Assembly: GCF_014692875.1 (NCBI RefSeq)
Contig: NZ_CP061171.1
Coordinates: 1,550,001 to 1,614,000 of the forward strand
Direction of reading: 5' to 3'
DNA: 64,000 nt
From: Pedobacter riviphilus
GTDB taxonomy: Bacteria; Bacteroidota; Bacteroidia; Sphingobacteriales; Sphingobacteriaceae
This document shows, in pieces, positions 57,339-64,000 of this stretch; position 1 is the stretch's first letter; every line of letters begins with the position of its first letter. Position numbers and translations under genes: made by a program. The notes beneath the pieces were generated by a model. It ran no database searches. It was not told the DNA's origin and saw only the letters and a program-made list of their open reading frames with translations.

Positions 57339-58601
57339 CTATTTATTCTTCATCACCATCTGGCAAGTGTGGCGGCTCTTTACTTCTAATAAAATATCTT
57401 TATCAACTGTTACACGATCAATAGTTTGTTGGTTGTAATAACGGATGGTAACCAGTTCAAGGCCCTTATTATACTTTACGGTAAATTCTTTCGACAGATC
57501 TTTGATCAGTTTTTCAATCTGAACAGGATGATCATCAACGCTTACGGAAAAGCTGATGGCAGAGTTGAGCATGGTATTGATTTTGATCTTGTGTGTATGG
57601 AAAAGCTCAAAAATATTACTCAGATTTTCTTCGATAATAAAGGAATAGTCTTTAGGAAAAATAGAAATCAATGCCTGGTTTACCTTAAAAATAAAAGATG
57701 GGATAGGCAATGGGTTATTTTCTTTGGTAATTGCTGTTCCTGAGCCTTCTGGCTGTATAAATGACCTTACAAAAAGTGGAATACCTTTATTTTGAAGCGG
57801 TTTTATTGTTTTTGGATGTATCACCGTAGCACCATAATAAGTAAGTTCTATCGCATCATGATAAGAAAGCTGCGCAATCTTCTCTGTTTCATCAAACCAT
57901 TTCGGATCTGCATTTAGTACCCCTGGAACATCTTTCCAGATCGTTAATGCAGCAGCATCTAGGCAGGACGCAAATATGGCTGCCGAATAATCAGAACCTT
58001 CCCGACCCAAAGTTGTGGTGTAGTTTTCGCTTGTACCGCCAATAAATCCTTGTGTTACAATAATGTTGTCGGCTAAAAGCGGTAATAAGTCTTTTTGTAT
58101 AATCTGATTGGTTTTAGGCCAATCAACTTTTCCTTCTTTATAAGTATTATCGGTCTGGATGTAGTTACGTGCATCGACCCAAAGGGTTTTATTCCCTGTT
58201 TCATTTAACCAGGCTGCTACAATTTTAGTAGAAACTACCTCACCTATAGATACAATCTGATCATAAATATAATCAGGATTGTTATCGGGTTCATCTTCAA
58301 TCAACCAATCAATTTCGACAAAGGTATTGGCCACATCATCATAAACCGGGTGGTGTTTTCCCTGAAATAGTTCGTCTATAATGCTGAAATGGAAATGTTT
58401 AATTTCTTCAAAAATTTCATGGGCCTCATCATTTTGCGAGAGGAAAGCATGAGTTAGGTCTTCCAATCTGTTGGTGATTTTGCCCATGGCAGAAATTACG
58501 ATCAGTAGATTCCCTTTTTTGTAATCGCGTACAATATTGGCCAGATTTTTTACACCTGCCGCATCTTTTACCGAGGCACCTCCAAACTTAAAAATATCCA
58601 T
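57339..58601 (-). CDS. lysC: Aspartate kinase
   Basis: 420 aa from ATG 58601 (MDIFKFGGASVKDAAGVKNL); an earlier in-frame ATG would lie in the preceding gene. KFGGASV, VISAMGKITN and TTLGREGSDYSAAIFASCL are family signatures. ACT domains follow about residue 290 (ALISIFPKDYSFIIEE...). It makes aspartyl phosphate for Lys, Thr and Met synthesis. It starts 1 bp after the GNAT stop. Other pathway genes are not in the window. Confidence 0.95.
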   Translation of the reverse strand: MDIFKFGGASVKDAAGVKNLANIVRDYKKGNLLIVISAMGKITNRLEDLTHAFLSQNDEAHEIFEEIKHFHFSIIDELFQGKHHPVYDDVANTFVEIDWLIEDEPDNNPDYIYDQIVSIGEVVSTKIVAAWLNETGNKTLWVDARNYIQTDNTYKEGKVDWPKTNQIIQKDLLPLLADNIIVTQGFIGGTSENYTTTLGREGSDYSAAIFASCLDAAALTIWKDVPGVLNADPKWFDETEKIAQLSYHDAIELTYYGATVIHPKTIKPLQNKGIPLFVRSFIQPEGSGTAITKENNPLPIPSFIFKVNQALISIFPKDYSFIIEENLSNIFELFHTHKIKINTMLNSAISFSVSVDDHPVQIEKLIKDLSKEFTVKYNKGLELVTIRYYNQQTIDRVTVDKDILLEVKSRHTCQMVMKNK

Positions 58602-58602
58602 A

Positions 58603-59070
58603 TTAAAATGCCTTGATCTGTTCTTTAGAGAAAGCCGCATTTAGCCAGCCACTTTCCAAATGTGCTTTATATTTATTGTAGAAGTTGATAGCTGGTTCGT
58701 TCCAGTCTAATACTTGCCAAACCATGCCACTATAGTTGCCGTTTTTGGCCTCTTCTATTACTTTTTCGAATAATACTTTACCCAGGCCTTTCCCTCTAAA
58801 TTCTTCTGTTACGATAAAATCTTCGAGATATAACCTGCATCCTTTCCATGTAGAGTAGCGTGTATAGTATAATGCAAAACCGACAATAGTATTATTTACT
58901 TCGGCTACGTAAGCTTTCCATACTGGCATTTTGCCAAAACCAGCATCGATAAAGTGCGCTAAAGTAACCGTTACTTCTTCGGGAGCACGCTCATAAACGG
59001 CCAACTCATTAATTAATTCCAATATTCTTGGACAATCTTCTGCAGTAGCAAATCTGATGTTAAAATCCAT
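58603..59070 (-). CDS. GNAT N-acetyltransferase
   Basis: 155 aa. The acetyl-CoA motif is EEFRGKGLGKVLFEKVIEEA, preceded by LYLEDFIV. AVYERAPEEVTVTLAHFIDAGFG and WQVLDWNEPAINFYNKY resemble the spermidine/spermine (diamine) acetyltransferase branch, but the substrate is not certain. Between yggS and lysC with gaps of one base, so it is part of their operon. Confidence 0.88.
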   Translation of the reverse strand: MDFNIRFATAEDCPRILELINELAVYERAPEEVTVTLAHFIDAGFGKMPVWKAYVAEVNNTIVGFALYYTRYSTWKGCRLYLEDFIVTEEFRGKGLGKVLFEKVIEEAKNGNYSGMVWQVLDWNEPAINFYNKYKAHLESGWLNAAFSKEQIKAF

Positions 59071-59071
59071 A

Positions 59072-59773
59072 TTAGTTGGCCGTAATGTTGTTTTTGAAAT
59101 GTTTGATTACCCTTTTTCCGAAAATACTGCTACCAATGCGTACCATTGTACTGCCTTCTTCAATTGCGATTTTATAGTCGGCACTCATTCCGGCCGATAT
59201 TTCTTTAAAAGCATCATCTTTGCGAAAAAAACTCATTTTAATTCCATCAAAAAATACTTTTAGTTCGTTAAACTCTATCCTAATCTGCTTTTCATTCTTG
59301 GTATTAGTAGCGATGCCCATTAAACCTACAATACGGATGTTTTTCAATTCGGCTAACTCTTCATCCCGCAACAATTCAACCACTTCGTCAAAACCAAGCC
59401 CAAATTTGGTATCTTCATCAGCAATATAAACCTGTAATAAACAGTCAATTACTCGGTTATTTTTTGCTGCCTGTTTGTTGATTTCCTGTAGTAATTTCAG
59501 GCTATCTACCCCATGAATAAGTTTAACAAAAGGGGCTATATATTTTACCTTATTGCTTTGTAAATGGCCAATAAGATGCCATTCGATATCGTTTGGTAAT
59601 TGTGCCTGTTTATCTACCATTTCCTGCACATGGTTTTCTCCAAAAATGCGCTGTCCGGCATTGTAGGCTTCTAAAATTGATTCTACTGGTTGTGTTTTTG
59701 AAACTGCAATTAGTTTAACCCCGTCTGATTCAACTTCGCTTTTATATTGTTTAAGATTATCAGCTATGCTCAT
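59072..59773 (-). CDS. yggS: YggS-family PLP homeostasis protein
   Basis: 233 aa, typical length. LIAVSKTQPVESILEAYNAGQRIFGENHVQEM contains the PLP-lysine segment (VSKTQP), and WHLIGHLQSNKVKYI, VGLMGIA and EISAGMSADYKIAIEEGSTMVRIGSSIFG are conserved. It binds PLP and has no known catalysis. First gene of the minus-strand operon with GNAT, lysC and the methyltransferase; divergent from the DUF4296 gene. Confidence 0.95.
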   Translation of the reverse strand: MSIADNLKQYKSEVESDGVKLIAVSKTQPVESILEAYNAGQRIFGENHVQEMVDKQAQLPNDIEWHLIGHLQSNKVKYIAPFVKLIHGVDSLKLLQEINKQAAKNNRVIDCLLQVYIADEDTKFGLGFDEVVELLRDEELAELKNIRIVGLMGIATNTKNEKQIRIEFNELKVFFDGIKMSFFRKDDAFKEISAGMSADYKIAIEEGSTMVRIGSSIFGKRVIKHFKNNITAN

Positions 59774-59842
59774 TTATAACTATTTTTGGTAAAATTAATA
59801 ACCTTGCCGCAATTTGGGCAAAAAATAATATTTAAATTAAGC

Positions 59843-60400
59843 ATGAAGAGATTAATATGGGTTTTAATGACAGCTATATTATGGTTTGGTTGCAAGCCTG
59901 GCATACCTGATGGCATTATTAAACCTGATAAAATGGAGAAGATTTTATACGATATGCACATTGTAGATGGGTACCTTTCTAGCATTTACGAAATAGACTC
60001 GGCAAAGAAAGTAGCGGCAGCTTACTATAAGGGGATTTATAAAAAATTCGGTACAGATTCTGCTGAATATAACAGGAGCTTAATTTGGTATAACACCAAC
60101 CCTGTACCATTAGAAGCGATGTATAAAAACATACAAAAAATGTTAGCCAAGCAAAAAAAAGGAACGGAGTTAGCCGATTTAATGATTAAGAAAAAGGAAT
60201 TTAAAGCCGATTCACTGGTGATAGCAAAGAAATTCAAGGCCGATTCTCTTGCGATCAGAAAAAAAATGAAACCAGATTCTTTATCAAAGGTTAAAGCTGT
60301 GGCGGCAATTGCCAAAAAGAAAAAACAGGCCGATTCACTTATAAATATAAAAAAAGCTGGTGTAGTGAGTACAGTGCCCACACCAGCTGTAGTACAATAA
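59843..60400 (+). CDS. DUF4296 lipoprotein with repeated KADSL tail
   Basis: 185 aa from ATG 59843 (MKRLIWVLMTAILWFGC, a lipoprotein signal). The DUF4296 domain spans about residues 20-110 (IIKPDKMEKILYDMHIVDGYLSS). The tail (about 115-170) repeats FKADSL-like units (FKADSLVIAKK, FKADSLAIRKK, MKPDSLSK, KQADSL) and is very basic. It ends one base before the mutS2 start. DUF4296 proteins are Bacteroidota-specific and of unknown role. Confidence 0.85.
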   Translation: MKRLIWVLMTAILWFGCKPGIPDGIIKPDKMEKILYDMHIVDGYLSSIYEIDSAKKVAAAYYKGIYKKFGTDSAEYNRSLIWYNTNPVPLEAMYKNIQKMLAKQKKGTELADLMIKKKEFKADSLVIAKKFKADSLAIRKKMKPDSLSKVKAVAAIAKKKKQADSLINIKKAGVVSTVPTPAVVQ

Positions 60401-60401
60401 T

Positions 60402-62780
60402 ATGTTATATCCCGAAAATTGTTTAGAACGTTTAGGTTTTGTCGAAATCAGGCAACTGATTAGCAAACATTGTTTGAGTCCTATGGGCCAAACGATGGTG
60501 GGAAAGATGCAGGTGATGAACCGTTTTGATCAGATTGATAAGTTTTTACGACAAACAAACGAATTTAAGAGTATCCTGCAAAATCAGGAACCTTTACATA
60601 TTAATACCTTTTTTGATATTAAATCGCTGGTTGAGAAAATCAGGGTTGAAGGCACTTATCTGTTAGAGGACGAGTGGTTTCAGGTATATACTTCATTGCA
60701 TACTGTTTTCTCTGTACTCCGCTTTTTTGAAGAGCGTGCAGAAGTATACCCTACGTTAGAAGCTTTATTTGAGCACTTGCCGATTGAAAAAAATATCCTT
60801 CGTAAGATAGAAACGGTAATTGACGCCAAAGGAAAGATTAAGCCCAATGCATCGAAAGAATTGCAGGAGATTACCGCTGCGATTTCGAAAACGGAGCAAG
60901 ACGTGCGCAAGCGTATGGACTCGATCTACAAGCAAGCTATTGCTAATAATTGGGTTGCAGACGGTAGTTTAACCATTCGTGATGGCCGGATGTGTATCCC
61001 AGTTTTGGCCGAGAATAAACGTAAGCTAAAAGGCTTTGTACACGACGAATCGGCTACGGGGCAAACCGTTTATATTGAGCCGGAGGAAGTTTTTACTTTA
61101 AATAATAAGTTACGCGATTTAGAATTTGATAAACGCCGTGAAATTATCAAGATTTTAATTGCTTTAACAGATGACTTGCGGCCATATTCGCCATTATTGC
61201 TTTCTTACCATGGTTTCCTTACGAAACTGGATTTTGTTCGTGCTAAGGCTTTATTTGCAATGGATATCGAAGCTGAAATGCCAGGTTTGTTAAAAGAGCC
61301 TAAAACCAAGCTGATTAATGCAAGGCACCCTTTGTTATCAATCTCATTTGCAGCAGAAAAGAAGACTGTTACCCCTTTAAATATTCATATAGATGCCGAA
61401 ACTCGCGTAGTGCTGGTATCAGGACCAAATGCGGGCGGTAAATCGGTTTGTATGAAAACAGTTGGCCTTTTGCAGATTATGTTACAAACCGGACTGTTAA
61501 TTCCGGTTGATGCTAATAGTGAAGTGGGGATTTTTGAAAACATTTTTGCCGATATCGGTGATGATCAATCGATTGAAAGTGATTTAAGTACTTACAGTGC
61601 ACACTTGAAGAAGATGCGGTATTTTGTAGAGCATGCCTCACCGAAAACGATGGTGCTGATTGATGAATTTGGTACCGGTACCGATCCACAGTTTGGCGGG
61701 CCAATGGCCGAAGCTGTTTTGGAGGTATTGAACAATAAAAAGGTAAGGGGGGTAATTACTACCCACTATTCTAATTTAAAGCTTTTTGCGGGTAATACGC
61801 CTGGTTTGGAAAATGCATCAATGCTTTTTGATAATACCAAAATGAAACCGCTTTATGTTTTAGAAATTGGTAAACCTGGCAGTTCTTATGCATTCGAAAT
61901 TGCACAGAACATTGGTTTACCAAAAGAAGTAATTGCACTGGCTAAAGAAAAAACAGGTTCTAACCAGAATAGGGTAGATACCATGCTTGTTGATCTGGAG
62001 CGCGAAAAGAAAAACGTTTACGATGCCAAAGTAAGCCTGGCCAATCAACAGAACAAGGCTAAAAACCTGGTTGCCGAAAATGAAAAGTTAAAAAGCTTTT
62101 TAGAAGAGAATAGAAAGGTATTGATTAAAGAGGCAAAACAAGAGGCACAGAATATTATTAAAAATGCCAATAAACTGGTAGAAAATACCATTGCCGAGAT
62201 TAAGGAAAAACAAGCTGATAAGGAAGCAACTAAAGAACTTCGCCAGAATTTGCAAAAAGAACTGGTTAAAAATACTGTTCCTAAAGAGCGCCCTAAACCA
62301 GTGCAGGTAGTTGTTGGCGGTGAGATTGAAATTGGCGATTTAGTGAAATTTACCGATAGTGAAACCATTGGTCAGGTTTTAGAAATTAACCGCAATGAAC
62401 TGGTTTTGGCTATTGGCGATTTACGATCAACGGTTAAAAAGAACCGTGTACAAAAGGTGAGTAACCGTGAAGCTAAAAAGGTAATTCAAAGCAGTGCAAA
62501 TTCTTTTGCAGGGCGGATGAATGATGCCGTATCTGGTTTTAGGGCAGAACTTGATCTCCGTGGGAAACGCACGGAAGATGCCCTCTTTGAAGTAGAGAAA
62601 TATTTAGATAAAGCCATTATGCTTGGTTTTCCATCTATTAAACTGATTCATGGTAAGGGGGATGGAATTTTGAGAAAAATGATCAGGGAATATCTACGCA
62701 AATATAGTCAAGTAAATAGGATGGAAGATGAACATGCTGATAGGGGTGGAGATGGCATTACCTATGTATATTTGAATTGA
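60402..62780 (+). CDS. mutS2: MutS2 endonuclease/ATPase
   Basis: 792 aa. The MutS ATPase has Walker A SGPNAGGKSV and the Walker B/signature region (STYSAHLKKM, MVLIDEFGTGTDPQFGG). A long coiled coil (about 525-625) leads to an Smr domain (LDLRGKRTEDALFEVEKYLD, LIHGKGDGILRKMIREYL). MutS2 suppresses recombination and, in some bacteria, rescues collided ribosomes. It starts one base after the DUF4296 stop, so it is co-translated. Confidence 0.95.
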   Translation: MLYPENCLERLGFVEIRQLISKHCLSPMGQTMVGKMQVMNRFDQIDKFLRQTNEFKSILQNQEPLHINTFFDIKSLVEKIRVEGTYLLEDEWFQVYTSLHTVFSVLRFFEERAEVYPTLEALFEHLPIEKNILRKIETVIDAKGKIKPNASKELQEITAAISKTEQDVRKRMDSIYKQAIANNWVADGSLTIRDGRMCIPVLAENKRKLKGFVHDESATGQTVYIEPEEVFTLNNKLRDLEFDKRREIIKILIALTDDLRPYSPLLLSYHGFLTKLDFVRAKALFAMDIEAEMPGLLKEPKTKLINARHPLLSISFAAEKKTVTPLNIHIDAETRVVLVSGPNAGGKSVCMKTVGLLQIMLQTGLLIPVDANSEVGIFENIFADIGDDQSIESDLSTYSAHLKKMRYFVEHASPKTMVLIDEFGTGTDPQFGGPMAEAVLEVLNNKKVRGVITTHYSNLKLFAGNTPGLENASMLFDNTKMKPLYVLEIGKPGSSYAFEIAQNIGLPKEVIALAKEKTGSNQNRVDTMLVDLEREKKNVYDAKVSLANQQNKAKNLVAENEKLKSFLEENRKVLIKEAKQEAQNIIKNANKLVENTIAEIKEKQADKEATKELRQNLQKELVKNTVPKERPKPVQVVVGGEIEIGDLVKFTDSETIGQVLEINRNELVLAIGDLRSTVKKNRVQKVSNREAKKVIQSSANSFAGRMNDAVSGFRAELDLRGKRTEDALFEVEKYLDKAIMLGFPSIKLIHGKGDGILRKMIREYLRKYSQVNRMEDEHADRGGDGITYVYLN

Positions 62781-62785
62781 TTGTG

Positions 62786-62957
62786 GTGTCAGATGTTACC
62801 ATCTGACACTGTAAATAATATTTTGCGATAAAATCGCAAGGCTATTTATGCACTCGTTAAAAACGAGTGCAGGCATAAGTATGGTTATGGTGTCGGATGT
62901 TACTATCCGACACTAAATCATTTTTTTGAAAATCTGTCAGATGATAACATCTGACAG
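62786..62957. repeat. Cluster of five hairpins, three sharing one design
   Basis: Hairpins lie at 62786-62809 (GTGTCAGATG, loop TTAC), 62823-62839 (TTGCGAT stem), 62849-62871 (TGCACTCGTT stem), 62890-62913 (GTGTCGGATG, loop TTAC) and 62934-62957 (CTGTCAGATG, loop ATAA). The first, fourth and fifth are versions of the same 10-bp stem. Where they differ, both arms usually change together. They fill the 247-bp gap between mutS2 and the dehydrogenase gene. Confidence 0.75.
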
Positions 62958-63027
62958 CACATCAACATGGAATAGCACGCTAAAAAACAAAACTTTATAG
63001 CCGTAACGTTGTTATTTTTAAAACGTT

Positions 63028-64000
63028 ATGGTTATGAGAGCAATACTACTCTGCTTATTTGTAATGTTATTCGTTACAGCTTGTAAAAAGAATGGTGATG
63101 ATAATGACGATCCAGGTACTTTACCTGATGTAGAATTAAAATCAAAAGTAGTTGTATCCGGATTGAGCTTTCCCTGGGAAATGGTTTATGGACCTGATAA
63201 TTTCATTTGGTTTACCGAAAAAGCAGGTAAAATTAGTCGTTTAAATCCTGCCAACGGGCAAGTAACACCTTTACTTACCATAAGCGAAGTACGTACCAAT
63301 GGAGAAGGCGGCTTGCTGGGAATGACGCTACATCCTGATTTTACCAGTAATCCTTACGTTTATGTGGTTTATGGCTATGGTAGTACCTATAAAGCTAAAG
63401 TTGTACGTTATACTTACAATGGAGGAAATTTGACGAATCCACAAGTTTTATTGGATCAGATTCCTGCGGCTTCAATCCATAACGGATCGCGTTTGCTGAT
63501 CAACGGCGGTAAACTATTTATCAGTACTGGCGATGCTGCTGATACTGGCAATCCTCAAAATGTTAATTCTTTAGCCGGGAAAATTTTAAGAATAAATTTA
63601 GATGGTTCTATCCCAGCTGATAACCCTTATCCAAATAATCTGGTTTGGTCTTTAGGTCATCGAAATGCGCAGGGATTGACCCAAGTAGGCAATAAAATTT
63701 TCTCTTCAGAACATGGCCCGGATTCTGATGATGAGATTAATATTATCGAGAAAGGAAGAAACTACGGATGGCCAAATGTTAAAGGTTTTTGTAATGAAAG
63801 TGGAGAGCAGTCATTTTGCAGTTCGAATAATGTGGTAGAGCCATTAATTAATTGGACACCAACCATTGCGCCAAGTGGTTTAGCCTATTACAATTCAGAT
63901 TATATTCCTCAATTTAAAAATTCGTTGCTGCTGGCTGTATTAAAAGGAACTAAATTGATGCAGCTTAAATTAGACGATGCACAAACAAAAATTACAGGAA
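63028..64000 (+). CDS. PQQ-dependent sugar dehydrogenase-like lipoprotein, 3' end outside window
   Basis: The frame is open to the window end (324 residues seen). The signal MVMRAILLCLFVMLFVTAC is a lipoprotein type; an in-frame ATG at 63034 is an alternative start. GLSFPWEMVYGPDNFIWFTEKAG, GEGGLLGMTLHPDF, SIHNGSRLLI and WSLGHRNAQGLTQ are landmarks of the glucose/sorbosone dehydrogenase propeller. SSEHGPDSDDEINIIEKGRNYGWPNV is the calcium/PQQ segment. It would oxidise an aldose in the periplasm. Whether PQQ is really the cofactor cannot be shown. Confidence 0.9.
   Translation, partial: MVMRAILLCLFVMLFVTACKKNGDDNDDPGTLPDVELKSKVVVSGLSFPWEMVYGPDNFIWFTEKAGKISRLNPANGQVTPLLTISEVRTNGEGGLLGMTLHPDFTSNPYVYVVYGYGSTYKAKVVRYTYNGGNLTNPQVLLDQIPAASIHNGSRLLINGGKLFISTGDAADTGNPQNVNSLAGKILRINLDGSIPADNPYPNNLVWSLGHRNAQGLTQVGNKIFSSEHGPDSDDEINIIEKGRNYGWPNVKGFCNESGEQSFCSSNNVVEPLINWTPTIAPSGLAYYNSDYIPQFKNSLLLAVLKGTKLMQLKLDDAQTKITG

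Noticed and set aside
62786..62957. Hairpins as the mutS2 terminator
   Set aside because: None of the stems is followed directly by a T-run, and there are five; a repeat cluster explains them better.

Overview
The window looks like a chromosomal segment of a Bacteroidota bacterium, most likely a Pedobacter-like member of the Sphingobacteriaceae. The reasons are its AT-rich DNA, promoters with a TAnnTTTG -7 element and few Shine-Dalgarno sites, paired SusC/SusD genes, a hybrid two-component sensor beside glycoside hydrolases, and many lipoproteins. The assignment rests on gene content and style, not on a marker gene.

Layout. 1-2.1 kb: end of a 3'-5' exonuclease gene, a 20-unit 21-bp minisatellite, and a small unknown gene whose start codon lies in a large inverted repeat. 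2.1-26.2 kb: a polysaccharide utilization locus with a hybrid sensor, a BNR-propeller protein, a double GH43, GH105, DUF2264, a second GH43, GH35, two SusC/SusD pairs and GH16. 26.4-32 kb: an OmpA-like lipoprotein, a Nudix-type regulator, and a divergent galT-galK-sugar symporter operon with a 19-bp-arm palindromic operator. 32-41.7 kb: antiporter, RRM protein, sialate O-acetylesterase-like enzyme, GH127, a second OmpA lipoprotein, a decayed HPP gene and small proteins. 41.7-51.5 kb: mostly housekeeping (PAS histidine kinase, ubiX, mtaB, lgt, inositol monophosphatase, nfu, purB). 51.5-54.8 kb: four tandem small lipoproteins, an ECF sigma factor and an anti-sigma/protease fusion. 54.9-64 kb: peroxiredoxin, cold-shock protein, methyltransferase, aspartate kinase, GNAT, YggS, DUF4296, mutS2, a cluster of hairpins and the start of a PQQ-type sugar dehydrogenase.

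How the genes work together. The enzyme set fits breakdown of a type II arabinogalactan: side-chain uronate and arabinose removal (BNR propeller, GH105, DUF2264, GH43, GH127), galactan backbone cleavage (GH16, GH43, GH35), SusCD import, then galactose uptake and Leloir-pathway entry by the adjacent gal operon. This substrate call is an inference from family combination.

The most novel-looking unit is at 51.5-54.8 kb. Six copies of one bipartite element (GGGTTACC, 14-15 bp, GTATTAA) precede all four lipoprotein genes and the sigma gene itself. This reads as the promoter of an autoregulated ECF regulon. Its apparent anti-sigma factor carries a DegS/HtrA-like protease domain on the same polypeptide.

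A caution on quality: five genes are interrupted by an apparent one-base deletion, each in or next to a short homopolymer, and each restored by adding one base. These may be sequencing errors rather than true pseudogenes. No tRNA, rRNA, CRISPR array or intact insertion sequence was seen.
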